The notes: generated by a model from the sequence alone, not told the origin. Counted from the first letter of the stretch, positions 1 through 9,143 are shown. The stretch is 64,000 bases of DNA from Thiocapsa bogorovii (GCF_021228795.1 NZ_CP089309.1:3100001-3164000); one strand, 5' to 3'. Program-made: numbers and translations.

Positions 1-96
1 CATGATCACATATTCTCGCCCGCCATCGCTGCGCGGGCCCCGTTTCAAGAGCCAGCCGAAGCGCCCGTTACCCGCGGCGCACGGGAGCCGATACCG

Positions 97-546
97 ATGC
101 TCAGCCCGGAACTGATCAACGAGGCCCGAATCGGTCAGGGGCTTGAGATTTCCAGCAAGAAGCGCTTGCTCGAGACCCTTGCCGAGCTGCTCGCCAACGA
201 CCATCCGCGCTTGAGTACGGAGAACGTCTTCGAGCGCCTCCTCGAGCGCGAACGCCTCGGCAGCACCGGTCTCGGACACGGCGTGGCCCTGCCTCACGCG
301 AGGATCAAAGAGGTCTCGCAGGTGATCGGGGCTTTCGTACAAACGACTCGGGGGGTCGATTACGACGCCGCCGACGGCGAGCCGGTCGATCTGGCCTTCG
401 CGCTCTTGGTTCCGGAGACGGCGACCGAGGAGCACCTCCAACTGCTCGCCTATCTGGCAGGCCGCTTCAGCGAGTCCGCAACGCGGTCGCAACTGCGCGA
501 CGCCGACTCGCCCGCGGCGATTCTGGACCTTTTGAAGGCCACCTAG
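97..546 (+). CDS. ptsN: PTS IIA-like nitrogen regulatory protein PtsN (EIIA-Ntr)
   Basis: Cytoplasmic phosphoacceptor of the nitrogen-related PTS; in the family it takes phosphate from NPr and regulates potassium transport and sensor kinases instead of importing sugar. The 149-residue length is normal for a single EIIA fructose/Ntr domain. The phosphorylated histidine lies in GVALPHAR (His67), preceded by the conserved GLGHG turn. A GGGAG ribosome site at 83-87 is nine bases before the ATG. It is the first visible gene of a run of six same-strand genes that includes HPr kinase, RapZ, HPr and EI, so it is probably phosphorylated by the HPr and EI encoded downstream. Confidence 0.93.
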   Translation: MLSPELINEARIGQGLEISSKKRLLETLAELLANDHPRLSTENVFERLLERERLGSTGLGHGVALPHARIKEVSQVIGAFVQTTRGVDYDAADGEPVDLAFALLVPETATEEHLQLLAYLAGRFSESATRSQLRDADSPAAILDLLKAT

Positions 547-568
547 CGGTCAAGCCGGGCCGCCAGCG

Positions 569-1531
569 ATGATCGAAAGCCTTCAATCTCTGATCGCTCA
601 GACCGGACCCCGGCTGAAGCTGCGCTGGATCACGCCGGAGCCGACGGCCGCGCGTCCGCTGCGCGGCGACGATCCCGGAACCACCCGGCAGTCGCTCATC
701 GGCTCACTGAACTGCATCCACCCCAATCGGCTGCAGGTGATCGGCAATGCCGAGCTGATCTATCTGGCGCACCTGGGCCGGACCGCCTTCGGCGAGACCG
801 TGGAGAAGCTCTTCGGGGATCATCCGACCGCCGTCATCTTCTCCGACGGTATCGAACCGGAGCCCGCCTTCCGCGAGGCCGCCGAGCAGACACGCACGCC
901 GCTCATCGGCTCCTCCCTGGGCGACGAAGAGCTGATCAACCACCTTCGCTACTTCCTGACCCATGCGCTCGCCGAGCGCCGCACGGTGCACGGCGTCTTC
1001 ATCGAGGTCTTGGGCATGGGCGTCCTCTTGGTCGGTGATCCGGCCGTCGGCAAGAGCGAGCTGGCACTCGACCTGATCTCGCGCGGCCACCGGCTCATCG
1101 CCGACGACGCGCCGCGTTTCGCGCGCATCGCCCCGGAGACCTTGGAGGGGACCTGTCCCGAAGCCCTGCGCGATTTTCTCGAGGTTCGCGGTCTGGGGAT
1201 CCTCAACATCCGCGCCATGTTCGGCGAGGGCGCCGTCGTGCGCAGCAAGACGCTGAACCTCATTATCGATCTCCAGCCGCTCGACCAGCAGCAGTTGGAG
1301 TGCATCGATCGACTCAGCGGCAGCCTCTCGGTACGCAACATTCTCGGGGTCGCCGTCCCCAAGATCACGATGCCGGTTGCGCCTGGCCGCAACCTGGCGA
1401 TCTTGGTCGAGGCGGCCGTGCGACACCAGATACTGCGCATTCGCGGCTACGATGCCGGTGTCGACTTCGTCGACCGCCAGGCGCGCGCCATCAGTATCGA
1501 TCGACCCGACCCGCCGAGATCACCGTTATGA
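569..1531 (+). CDS. hprK: HPr kinase/phosphorylase
   Basis: Bifunctional enzyme that phosphorylates, and with Pi dephosphorylates, the regulatory serine of HPr. The 320-residue protein has the N-terminal HprK domain, a Walker A motif GDPAVGKS at residues 156-163 and the family signature LEVRGLGILNIRAMFG at about 204-219. The HPr encoded 1.3 kb downstream keeps a serine in NGKSIMG, a plausible target. Its stop overlaps the most upstream ATG of the next gene (ATGA). In proteobacteria this enzyme sits in a regulatory PTS rather than in classical catabolite repression; that role here is inferred from context. Confidence 0.94.
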   Translation: MIESLQSLIAQTGPRLKLRWITPEPTAARPLRGDDPGTTRQSLIGSLNCIHPNRLQVIGNAELIYLAHLGRTAFGETVEKLFGDHPTAVIFSDGIEPEPAFREAAEQTRTPLIGSSLGDEELINHLRYFLTHALAERRTVHGVFIEVLGMGVLLVGDPAVGKSELALDLISRGHRLIADDAPRFARIAPETLEGTCPEALRDFLEVRGLGILNIRAMFGEGAVVRSKTLNLIIDLQPLDQQQLECIDRLSGSLSVRNILGVAVPKITMPVAPGRNLAILVEAAVRHQILRIRGYDAGVDFVDRQARAISIDRPDPPRSPL

Positions 1532-2457
1532 CCGGACCACCCGCAGAGGAGCACGGGCGCGAACGCGCACAGTCCGTCGGCAAGCCGATGAGGCTGGTCA
1601 TCCTCAGCGGCCTGTCCGGCTCGGGAAAAAGCGTCGCGCTTCACACCCTGGAGGACGTGGGTTTCTACTGCATCGACAACCTGCCGCTCTTCTTGCTGCA
1701 GGATCTCGCTCTCGGACTGCACGAGGGGCTCGACGATGCCTTCACGATGACTGCGGTCGGGATCGACGTGCGGACCAGTCCGGGCAGCGGTCCCGAGGAG
1801 CTCCGACACCTTCCCGAGCTGGTTCGCTCGGCACGCGAGCGCGGTATCGGCTGCGACGTCCTCTTCCTCGACGCACAGACCGAAACCCTGATCAAGCGCT
1901 TCAGCGAGACCCGTCGCAAGCACCCCTTGACCGGCGGGGACCGCTCGTTGCCGGAGGCGATTGCGCTCGAGCGTCGCCTCCTCGAGCCGATTCGCAGCTG
2001 CGCGGATATTCGCATCGACACGACCCAGACCAACGTCCATGAGCTGCGCGATCTCGTGCGCAGCCGCTTGGTCGGCGGCGACTCCCCGAAGGCATCCATC
2101 CTGCTTCAGTCCTTCGGCTTCAAGCACGGTGTCCCCCACGATGTGGACTTCGTCTTCGACCTGCGCAGCTTGCCCAATCCGCATTGGCAACCCGAGCTGC
2201 GCCGCTTGACCGGACGCGATCGGCCCGTCATCGAGTTCCTCGATTCCGCCGAGGCGTTTTGCAGGATGCGCACCGACATCCAGGGGTTCTTCGACCGCTG
2301 GATCCCCAGCTTCGAAACGGACGGGCGCAGCTATCTGACGATCGCGATCGGGTGTACGGGCGGGCAGCACCGCTCGGTCTACATGACCGAATCCCTGCGG
2401 CATCATTTCGAGTCCGAGGGTCATCAGGTCATGGTGCGGCATCGGGAGCTACCTTGA
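1528..2457 (+). CDS. rapZ: RNase adapter / nucleotide-binding protein RapZ
   Basis: RapZ binds nucleotides and, in enterics, hands the sRNA GlmZ to RNase E to control glucosamine-6-phosphate synthase. The P-loop GLSGSGKS stands near the N-terminus, followed by LEDVGFYCIDNLP; the C-terminal part has the GCTGGQHRSV signature. Two starts are possible: ATG 1528, overlapping the hprK stop (ATGA), or ATG 1588, which gives the usual family N-terminus MRLVILSGLSGSGKS and about 289 residues. I report the coupled start; the first 20 residues are therefore uncertain. In this cluster RapZ is the usual partner of PtsN and NPr. Confidence 0.92.
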   Translation: MTGPPAEEHGRERAQSVGKPMRLVILSGLSGSGKSVALHTLEDVGFYCIDNLPLFLLQDLALGLHEGLDDAFTMTAVGIDVRTSPGSGPEELRHLPELVRSARERGIGCDVLFLDAQTETLIKRFSETRRKHPLTGGDRSLPEAIALERRLLEPIRSCADIRIDTTQTNVHELRDLVRSRLVGGDSPKASILLQSFGFKHGVPHDVDFVFDLRSLPNPHWQPELRRLTGRDRPVIEFLDSAEAFCRMRTDIQGFFDRWIPSFETDGRSYLTIAIGCTGGQHRSVYMTESLRHHFESEGHQVMVRHRELP

Positions 2458-2861
2458 GCGTCGGTCTACTCATGATCACCCATCAGCCGTTCGGCGCGGA
2501 CCTGCTTCGGGTCGCGGCGGCAATCTTAGGCGGACCTCCGCCGGGGATCGAGGCGATGGAGGTCGTCAACGACGTGCCCTGCGAGATCTTGGCGGCGCAA
2601 GCCGCCGAGCGCTTGGATCGACTGGACGCGGGCGAGGGCGTCCTAATCCTGACGGATCTCTACGGCTCGACGCCGGCGAATGTCGCGGTATCGCTCCTTG
2701 GGATCCATGAGCGGCTCAGAGTGATTGCAGGACTAAATCTGCCCATGTTGTTGCGCGCTCTGACCTACGCCTCGCTCGACCTGGATACCGTCGCCGAGAA
2801 GGCGCTGCAGGGCGGGCGCGACGGTGTCGTGCTCTGCTCGCGACGAGACGACCGCACATGA
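2454..2861 (+). CDS. PTS EIIA component, mannose/fructose type
   Basis: A 135-residue EIIA-Man-like domain. Starting at TTG 2454 the protein begins with the first core strand and the phospho-histidine in LLMITH (His10), as in ManX. The TTG has a GGGAG ribosome site at 2444-2448, five bases upstream, and overlaps the rapZ stop; ATG 2472 would cut off the first strand. No EIIB, IIC or IID gene is nearby, so this is probably a regulatory IIA accepting phosphate from the adjacent HPr, as in other proteobacterial PTS clusters with hprK. The 3' end overlaps the HPr start (ATGA). Confidence 0.88.
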   Translation: MSVGLLMITHQPFGADLLRVAAAILGGPPPGIEAMEVVNDVPCEILAAQAAERLDRLDAGEGVLILTDLYGSTPANVAVSLLGIHERLRVIAGLNLPMLLRALTYASLDLDTVAEKALQGGRDGVVLCSRRDDRT

Positions 2862-3127
2862 TTCGCAAAGAGATCGAGATCCTCAACAAGCTGGGTCTGC
2901 ATGCCCGTGCGGCGGCCAAGCTCGTGCAATGCGCCGGACGCTTTGCCAGTCACGTCGAGATCGAGCGGCGCGGTCAGAGCGTCAACGGCAAGAGCATTAT
3001 GGGCGTGATGATGCTGGCTGCGAGCCAGGGGACACGAATCACGGTCGAAGCGTCGGGCGAGGACGAGGATGCCGCCATGGCGGCGATCGAGGCGCTGATC
3101 GGCGAGCGCTTCGGAGAGTCCGAATGA
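2858..3127 (+). CDS. HPr-family phosphocarrier (NPr/HPr)
   Basis: An 89-residue HPr with the catalytic histidine in KLGLHARAA (His15) and the regulatory serine in NGKSIMG (Ser46). It relays phosphate from EI to the IIA proteins encoded upstream, and HPr kinase in the same operon could phosphorylate the serine. It overlaps the preceding EIIA stop and the next start by four bases each, indicating translational coupling. Whether to call it PtsH or PtsO (NPr) cannot be settled from the sequence alone. Confidence 0.93.
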   Translation: MIRKEIEILNKLGLHARAAAKLVQCAGRFASHVEIERRGQSVNGKSIMGVMMLAASQGTRITVEASGEDEDAAMAAIEALIGERFGESE

Positions 3128-4866
3128 CCACCTCCTTTCAGGGGATCGGTATCTCGACGAGCCGCTCCCTGGCACTTGGACCGGCCTTCGTGGACGGGCG
3201 CGGCGGCCGAAGCGTCTCGCAGTCCTCGATCGCGGCCGACGAGGTCGCCGCCGAGATCGAGCGTCTCGACTTGGCCGTCACGGCAGCGCGCCAGGCCTTG
3301 AAGGCTGTGCGCAACCAGATCCCGCGCCACACGCCGTTGAACATCGCCGAGTTCATCGACACTCACTTGTTGATGCTCGAGGATGCCGCCCTGGTCGACG
3401 AGGTGCGCCGCATCGTTTCCGACGAGCTCTGCAATGCCGAGTGGGCGTTGCAACGCCAACGCGACACGTTGGTCGCGATTTTCAACGAGATGGACGATCC
3501 CTATCTGCGTACGCGCCGCGACGATGTCGAGCATGTCGTACAGCAGATTCAGACCTTCCTGCAGGGCGCAATCGAGCAGAGCGAGCCCTCGGCCCAGGAT
3601 CTGGACGGTCGCGTCGTGGTGGCGCGCGACCTGACGCCCGCGGATGCGATCCTCCTGCACCATCGCGGTGCAGTCGCATTCGTGACCGAATTCGGCGGGC
3701 CCATGTCCCACACGGCCATTCTGGCGCGCAGTCTCGGGGTGCCCGCCGTGATGGGCATCCACAACATCACCCGCTACCTGCGCCAAGGCGAGCTCATCCT
3801 GGTGGACGGCGAGACCGGTACGGTCCTTGCCGATGCCGACCCACTCACCCTAACCTTTTTCCGCGGCCGGCTGCGCGCGGCAGAGGCCCGTCAGTTGCGT
3901 TTGCGCGGGCTGGTCGGACGCGCCTCCGTCACGCGCGACGGGGTCGACATCGATCTCCTCGCGAATCTCGAGCTTCCCGAAGACGTCGAGCTCGCGACTG
4001 CCAACGGAGCCAGCGGGGTCGGACTCTATCGCACCGAGTTCCTCTATATGAATCGCCGCGATCTCCCCGACGAGGAGGAGCATCTGGCGAACTATGCAGA
4101 GATCGTCGCAGGGCTCGGCGGGATCCCGGTGACCATTCGCACGTTGGACCTAGGGGTCGAAAAGCGCATCGAGACGGCCTCGGATCCGGGGCCCGGGGTC
4201 TCGAACCCCGCGCTCGGACTGCGCGCAATCCGCCTGTGCCTGAAGGAGCCCGACCTTTTTCGCCCGCAATTGCGGGCGATCCTGCGCGCCGCAGCGATCG
4301 GCCCGGTGCGGCTGATGTTGCCCCTCGTATCGAACGTCCATGAAGTGGATACGGTTCTCGCGCTGATCCGACAAATCAAGACTCAGCTCGACCGTGACGG
4401 GCTCGATTACGACCCGAACCTTCCGATCGGCGCCATGATCGAGGTGCCCGCCGCGGCCCTCTGCGCTCGAGCACTGGCCCGGCGTCTGGATTTTCTCTCG
4501 ATCGGGACCAACGACCTCATCCAGTACACGCTTGCGATCGACCGACTCGACGACGGCGTCAACTATCTGTTCGATCCCACCCATCCGGCCATCTTGCGGT
4601 TGGTGCGCATGACCATCGAGGCCGCGCGCGACCTGAACCGACCGGTCAGCATGTGCGGCGAGATGGCCGGCGATCCACGCTTCACCCGACTCCTTCTGGG
4701 AATCGGGCTACGTGAATTCAGCATGCAGCCGGGCGCCATCCTGGACGTCAAAGAGGTCGTGCTGCAGGCCGACACACGCGATCTGAAGCGCCGCACCGCC
4801 GCGCTTTTCGCGCGTCTAGACGACATGGATCCTGGCGCCTTGATCGACGAGCTCAACGCCGCTTAA
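3124..4866 (+). CDS. ptsI: Phosphoenolpyruvate-protein phosphotransferase (enzyme I)
   Basis: EI autophosphorylates from PEP and passes phosphate to HPr. The 580-residue protein has the HPr-binding N-terminal domain, the swivelling domain with GGPMSHTAIL (active His196), and the PEP-binding barrel with IGTNDLIQYTLAIDR and the catalytic cysteine in VSMCGEMAGD (Cys511). There is no N-terminal GAF domain, so this is PtsI-like rather than PtsP. ATG 3124 overlaps the HPr stop; longer upstream readings are out-of-frame artefacts. The TAA stop lies in the left end of a palindromic repeat. Confidence 0.94.
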   Translation: MTTSFQGIGISTSRSLALGPAFVDGRGGRSVSQSSIAADEVAAEIERLDLAVTAARQALKAVRNQIPRHTPLNIAEFIDTHLLMLEDAALVDEVRRIVSDELCNAEWALQRQRDTLVAIFNEMDDPYLRTRRDDVEHVVQQIQTFLQGAIEQSEPSAQDLDGRVVVARDLTPADAILLHHRGAVAFVTEFGGPMSHTAILARSLGVPAVMGIHNITRYLRQGELILVDGETGTVLADADPLTLTFFRGRLRAAEARQLRLRGLVGRASVTRDGVDIDLLANLELPEDVELATANGASGVGLYRTEFLYMNRRDLPDEEEHLANYAEIVAGLGGIPVTIRTLDLGVEKRIETASDPGPGVSNPALGLRAIRLCLKEPDLFRPQLRAILRAAAIGPVRLMLPLVSNVHEVDTVLALIRQIKTQLDRDGLDYDPNLPIGAMIEVPAAALCARALARRLDFLSIGTNDLIQYTLAIDRLDDGVNYLFDPTHPAILRLVRMTIEAARDLNRPVSMCGEMAGDPRFTRLLLGIGLREFSMQPGAILDVKEVVLQADTRDLKRRTAALFARLDDMDPGALIDELNAA

Positions 4867-5080
4867 ACCGCGCTTAAACCGCGTCCGACGGTCTAAATCG
4901 ATGTCGGCCTGAGCATGGCGCCCTTGAGTCCACTAAGGGTCTTATCCCTGACGCGGTTTAAGAAAAAGAAAACCCAAAAAACCTCTAAATTTCTTAAACC
5001 GCGCGGCGCCGACGGTGGTTGGCAGCTGTGAGGTCGCACAGACAAACAAAGCATGCAGGTCACGCCGAGCGCGGTTTAAG
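4863..5080. repeat. Palindromic element pair (type C + type B reversed)
   Basis: Two units, 4863-4961 and 4993-5080, separated by an A-rich spacer of about 31 bp. The first starts with a doubled terminus (TTAAACCGCG twice) and ends GACGCGGTTTAAG; the second runs TTAAACCGCGCGG to GCGCGGTTTAAG. The left end supplies the TAA of ptsI and the right end, on the other strand, the TAA of the phosphohexomutase, so the pair fills the gap between two convergent genes. Confidence 0.85.
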
Positions 5081-6563
5081 CACGCCAACTGGCGAGGATG
5101 TCCATGCAGATCCGGTTCATCTCCTCCGCGCGCTGCGGACTGTCCGCCTCGGTGTAGGCCCGCAGCTCAGGGGCGTTTCCCGATGGGCGCAGGTGTGCGA
5201 TCTCGCCGCTGGCGAAGGTGATCCTGAGACCGTCGGTGACATCCAGATCGGCGACCGGGCCGAAAGCGGCGCCGAACACGGACTGCGCCGCGGCCTTGTC
5301 CCCGGCCGGATCGCCGCGATGGATCTCGCCAAGATGCGCCCGAGCGATCTCGGTCGGAAAATCCTTCAGACGATCGCTCCAGGTGAAGCGGCGCGGGAGA
5401 TCGGCGGACAGGGCCGACACCGGTTTCCCCTGCTCCACGGCGGCCCGCAGGATGGCGATCGCGACCAAGACCGCGTCTCGTGTCGGCAAGGCCGGCAGGA
5501 TCCGGCCCTCCTGCTCGAGGTCGGTCGCGAGCAGGAAACCGCCGTTCGCCTCGTAGCCGACCACCCGGTCCAGTCCTCGGTCGACCAGATCCTGCATCCC
5601 TTCGATGACGAAGGGCGATCCGATACGGGTGCGCAGCACCGTCTCGAACCAGCCGGATCGCTCGACCGCCGTGTTGCTGCTCACGGGCGTCACCACCCCG
5701 CGGGCGCCGAGTTGATGTGCACACAGGATTCCGGCGATGTCCCCGCGCAACCAGTTTCCCGTCTCATCGCCGACCAGCGGACGGTCGCCGTCCCCGTCGG
5801 CCGAAACCAGGGCATCGAAGTTCCCCGTGGCGGCCCAGTCGCGCGCAAGCGCGACGTCGTTTGGGCGGATCGCTTCGGTATCGACAGGGACAAAGACCTC
5901 CGAGAATCCCAGCTGCGTCACACGTGCGCCGAGCCCTTCCAGCACATCGACATAAGCACCCCGAGCGACGCTCGAGTGCTCATAGACACCGACACGCAGG
6001 CCGTCCAGGCTGCCTGACGGGAAGAAGTTGAGATAGCGATCGAGGTAGTCGCGATAGGCAAGGGGATCCTCCTTGGGAAGCGCGGCGGACTGGTCTTCGA
6101 CGAAGGCGCCGGCCGCATCGAAGAGCGTTTCGGCGACCTGAAGCGGCTGTCCGCGGATGCCCTCCTCGTCGCGTTTGAGGACCTCGCCCGTCGGCAGATT
6201 GAACTTGATGCCGTTGCGATCGTCCGGAATGTGGCTGCCGGTGACCATCAAGCTCGGAGCACCGCGGGTCAGTCCCCAGGCGGCAACGGCCGGACTCGGG
6301 ATACGCCCCAGGTAGCGGGGTCGGCAGCCCAGATCCAGCGTCGCACGGGCGCAGGCGACCAGGATTCTGCTTGTGCTGGGTCTCAGATCGCCGCCCAAGC
6401 CGACCTCTGCATCCGGTGTGAGCCCCCCGCTCGCGCGAAGATAGCTGAGAAACCCGGCCGTATAGGCGTAGCACACCCGATCGGTCATCGCCTGCGCCAA
6501 TCCGCGGGCACCGCTGGTTCCGAACGCCACACCGCTCATGTTCATCAAATCGCCGATCTGCAT
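5076..6563 (-). CDS. Phosphohexomutase (phosphomannomutase/phosphoglucomutase family)
   Basis: Alpha-D-phosphohexomutase interconverting hexose 1- and 6-phosphates for polysaccharide or nucleotide-sugar synthesis. About 495 residues in four domains: catalytic phosphoserine loop TGSHIPDDRNG (Ser110), metal loop DGDGDRP at 256-262, sugar loop GYEANGGF at 336-343 and phosphate loop RPSGNAPELR near the C-terminus. The chosen ATG has GAGGAG five bases upstream; an in-frame ATG fifteen bases earlier lacks one. The TAA stop is formed by the end of a palindromic repeat. Substrate preference (mannose, glucose or glucosamine) is not resolved. Convergent with ptsI. Confidence 0.88.
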   Translation of the reverse strand: MQIGDLMNMSGVAFGTSGARGLAQAMTDRVCYAYTAGFLSYLRASGGLTPDAEVGLGGDLRPSTSRILVACARATLDLGCRPRYLGRIPSPAVAAWGLTRGAPSLMVTGSHIPDDRNGIKFNLPTGEVLKRDEEGIRGQPLQVAETLFDAAGAFVEDQSAALPKEDPLAYRDYLDRYLNFFPSGSLDGLRVGVYEHSSVARGAYVDVLEGLGARVTQLGFSEVFVPVDTEAIRPNDVALARDWAATGNFDALVSADGDGDRPLVGDETGNWLRGDIAGILCAHQLGARGVVTPVSSNTAVERSGWFETVLRTRIGSPFVIEGMQDLVDRGLDRVVGYEANGGFLLATDLEQEGRILPALPTRDAVLVAIAILRAAVEQGKPVSALSADLPRRFTWSDRLKDFPTEIARAHLGEIHRGDPAGDKAAAQSVFGAAFGPVADLDVTDGLRITFASGEIAHLRPSGNAPELRAYTEADSPQRAEEMNRICMDILASWRA

Positions 6564-6961
6564 ACACGCTCCTCGCATCGATTCCGGGAAATCGCAGCCC
6601 CGCTGCCAATCCTAACCCGGGGAACAGTTGCGTGGCGTGCGTCGGCGCATGGGATCGCTGCACGGCGAGATACGACTCCCGTTCGACTCGGTCACGGAGA
6701 ATACAGTCCGGGAGGAGGGCCGGAAGGGGGTGTCGCTCGGGGCCACGGATCGGTTAAGCTCGGGGGCGCTGCTGCGTTCGTCTCGGCGCGTCCACCTGCC
6801 GCTTAAAACCAAGAACGATGTGACTCCGGACGGGCACGGCAGCAACCGGTGCAGGTTTACGGACAGGGGCTCGGCTACGTCTGACCGGTCAAACGACACC
6901 GAGCCGAAGGCGACGGATCCGCCGAACTTCCCTGACGATCACCACTTCGAGGAGTACCTCC
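6564..6961. other. Intergenic region without a convincing gene
   Basis: About 400 bp between divergent genes. The only sizeable reading frame has no family-like sequence and runs into the downstream gene. Around 6799-6830 a stretch resembling a decayed end of the palindromic repeat (CTTAAAACC and CTCCGGACG) can be seen. Promoters for both neighbours should lie here, but I see no clear consensus. Confidence 0.5.
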
Positions 6962-7885
6962 ATGCCCGACACGTCTCGCATGATCCCGCTCGTCTCGGCG
7001 GCAACGCTGGCGCTCGTCATCGGCCAAGGCGCTTTCGCCGAACCGCAGGCGAGCGAATCGAGCCAAACCGCGGTCGAGCCCGCGAACGAAGCGGCACCGG
7101 CGGCACCTGCACCGGCGGCACCGGCTGACGTGCCGGCCGATGCGTCCGCCGATGCCTCGACCGCTGCGCCCACACCCCGCGAGGCAGCCCGAGCGAAGGC
7201 CGAGGAGCGTCGCGCCGCCATGATGGCGGAGCGCGAGAAGCGCTACGAAGAGCTGCGCGCCCGTGCGGCCGAGATCGGCCTGGCGCTTCCCGAGACGCCG
7301 CCGTGGGATTCCACCGATCGGCCGCAGATGCCCGAGCCGCCAGCCCTGCCCGAGCGTCGCGGCATGTCGGCCGAGGACATGGAAGCGATGCGCGAACAAC
7401 GACGTGTGATGCGTGAGCAGATGCTTTCCATGACCCCCGAAGAACGCCGTGCGATGCGCGATGCGCATTGGCAGCAAATGCGCGCCGATGCGGCGGAGCG
7501 CGGGATCGAGATGCCCGAAACGCCGCCATGGGCCGAGGCGGAGGAGCGCCGCAAGGAGATGGAGGAGCGGTTCGAGGCGTATCGCAAGACCGTCGAGGCA
7601 ATGAGCGAGGAGCAGATCGAGGCGGCCCGCGCCCTGTTTGGAAGCCCTCCCCCCATGCCCGAGATGCCTCGCATGCCGCCTCAAGGCGGCTATGAGCCCC
7701 CGAGCTATGGGTACGGCTATGGTCCGCAGGGCGGCTATCCGGGCGGGATGCCCTATCCAAGCGAACGAGGGGGCATGGGGCATCCGCACATGATGCCCGA
7801 TTACGGGACCCCCGGTTATGGAGCGCCCGGTTATGGCGCCCCGGGTTACGATCAGGGTCCGCCGCAGCCGGGCATGGGTTACTGA
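6962..7885 (+). CDS. Secreted low-complexity protein, function unknown
   Basis: Not a family I recognise. The N-terminus is a typical Sec signal peptide (about 25 residues, cleavage near AFA-EP). Then come an Ala/Pro-rich linker, a charged helical Glu/Arg/Met-rich middle and a C-terminus rich in Gly, Tyr, Pro and Met with GAPGYGAPGY repeats. The middle contains two copies of an ETPPW-ending unit (ALPETPPW and EMPETPPW), suggesting internal duplication. GAGGAG seven bases before the ATG supports the start. It could be periplasmic or envelope-associated. The LTPEE-like turns and Met-rich helices recall Spy/CpxP or metal-binding proteins only loosely. Confidence 0.75.
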   Translation: MPDTSRMIPLVSAATLALVIGQGAFAEPQASESSQTAVEPANEAAPAAPAPAAPADVPADASADASTAAPTPREAARAKAEERRAAMMAEREKRYEELRARAAEIGLALPETPPWDSTDRPQMPEPPALPERRGMSAEDMEAMREQRRVMREQMLSMTPEERRAMRDAHWQQMRADAAERGIEMPETPPWAEAEERRKEMEERFEAYRKTVEAMSEEQIEAARALFGSPPPMPEMPRMPPQGGYEPPSYGYGYGPQGGYPGGMPYPSERGGMGHPHMMPDYGTPGYGAPGYGAPGYDQGPPQPGMGY

Positions 7886-7957
7886 TCTCGGGCAGCCGGC
7901 TCGTGGGCCGACGGGGTGCCGGCGTCGTGCGGCCGGCACCGTCGGTCCAGTTCGGCG

Positions 7958-8602
7958 TCAGTCGCGTATCCCAGTCTCCGAAGGACCCACGGGCTCGATC
8001 GCGGCGTCCACCCGGAGCCATCGATCGAGCAACCGCTGGACGGACTCGACGCCTTGGCGTTTCAAGGCAGAGAAGAGCATCACCTCGACCCGCCCCGCCA
8101 TATCCGAGACGGCCTGCTCGACCGCATGCTGGGTTGCGCGGGCCGCCCCGGTCTTGAGCTTGTCCGCCTTGGTGAGCAGGACGAGCATCGGCAGATCGGC
8201 CCGTCCGGCCCAATGGAGCATCTGGCGATCGAACTCGGCCAGCGGATGCCGGATATCCATGACGACGACGAGACCGCCAAGCGAGCGGCGCTGCTCGAGA
8301 TACCCGGCCATGTGCTGCTGCCAGTCGCGCTTGACCACATCCGGAACCTTGGCATATCCGTAGCCGGGTAGATCGACAAGGCGACGCATCTCGTCCAGCC
8401 CGAAAAAGATGAGCTGCTGCGTACGTCCGGGCGTCTTGCTCGTGCGCGCGAGCGCGTTCTGGTGACAGAGTGCATTGATCGCGCTGGACTTGCCGGCATT
8501 CGAACGCCCCGCGAATGCAACTTCGCGACCCTCGTCCGCGGGGCATTGATCGACACGCGCGGCGGCGGTCAGGAAATGAGCGCGTTGGTAGAATGGATTC
8601 AT
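7958..8602 (-). CDS. engB: Ribosome biogenesis GTPase YihA/EngB
   Basis: Essential TRAFAC-class GTPase needed for large-subunit assembly. G1 is [10 protein letters not shown]2 includes SKTPGRTQ, G3 is DLPGYGYA, and G4 is LLTKADK. The start used here gives [14 protein letters not shown], aligning with the family N-terminus; the frame stays open about 43 codons further upstream, but that part looks non-coding. Length about 214 residues, as usual. It is convergent with the secreted-protein gene. Confidence 0.92.
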   Translation of the reverse strand: MNPFYQRAHFLTAAARVDQCPADEGREVAFAGRSNAGKSSAINALCHQNALARTSKTPGRTQQLIFFGLDEMRRLVDLPGYGYAKVPDVVKRDWQQHMAGYLEQRRSLGGLVVVMDIRHPLAEFDRQMLHWAGRADLPMLVLLTKADKLKTGAARATQHAVEQAVSDMAGRVEVMLFSALKRQGVESVQRLLDRWLRVDAAIEPVGPSETGIRD

Positions 8603-8645
8603 CGTAGCGGGTACCGGGGCCGAAGCCGCCGTTTCCGGACGCGGT

Positions 8646-9143
8646 TCAGCTCCAGCACTTGGAGCCGCAGAAGTATAAGTGGTCCCACATCCGGGTCGCC
8701 CAGGACGACTTTTGGTGTCGCGACAGTGCACCTGCGGCGAGAAAAAAACGACTGTAATCCTGATCGCTTTGCAGGATGTGATCGAGCAGCCAATGCTTGA
8801 GGTGCCGCATCAGTCCTTCGTCGATCGGTGCCTGTTCCAGGGCAAGTCGACGCTGCAAGTCCACCATGCTGCGGACGAGCCCCTCATGCTGCCCTTTGTG
8901 GCGTTCGTAATCCGGATAGCCGAAGATGCGCATCAGGCCCTCCTCGACGGCGAAATGGATCTTGGTGTACTCGGCCAGCCGGCCGAGCGCATCGAGCTGG
9001 CGCTCCCGTTCGAGTCCCCCGACGACGGCGTCCTGCACCTCGTTGATCAGGTCGATCAGGGCTTGATGCTGCGCGTCGATCTCGTCGATCCCGACGCTGA
9101 GCGCGGCGGACCACTCCACGAATTGAGTCATCGCTTTTTCCAT
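8646..9143 (-). CDS. Bacteriohemerythrin
   Basis: Four-helix oxygen-binding protein with a non-heme diiron centre. The seven-ligand pattern is visible: DAQH (His26), HFAVEE (His63, Glu67), KGQH (His86), then His117, His122 and Asp127 in the [14 protein letters not shown] segment. It has a 35-residue C-terminal tail with two cysteines near the end. Its ATG overlaps the moaC stop (TAATG), so it is translationally coupled to molybdopterin synthesis, an unusual pairing. Likely role: oxygen storage or sensing in a microaerobic or anaerobic organism (inference). Confidence 0.9.
   Translation of the reverse strand: MEKAMTQFVEWSAALSVGIDEIDAQHQALIDLINEVQDAVVGGLERERQLDALGRLAEYTKIHFAVEEGLMRIFGYPDYERHKGQHEGLVRSMVDLQRRLALEQAPIDEGLMRHLKHWLLDHILQSDQDYSRFFLAAGALSRHQKSSWATRMWDHLYFCGSKCWS

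Noticed and set aside
704-1426. Long open frames antisense to hprK and to many other genes (for example in 5019-6017, 10686-11984, 22311-23621)
   Set aside because: They mirror codon bias of the real gene on the opposite strand in GC-rich DNA, with no family-like motifs or ribosome sites.
1300-1527. Extended rapZ start at 1300
   Set aside because: It would overlap hprK by over 230 bp and adds a non-conserved, Arg/His/Pro-rich sequence; the RapZ P-loop domain begins later.
6628-7128. Frame overlapping the start of the secreted protein gene
   Set aside because: Arg/Thr-rich composition, no ribosome site, and it conflicts with the well-supported signal-peptide gene.
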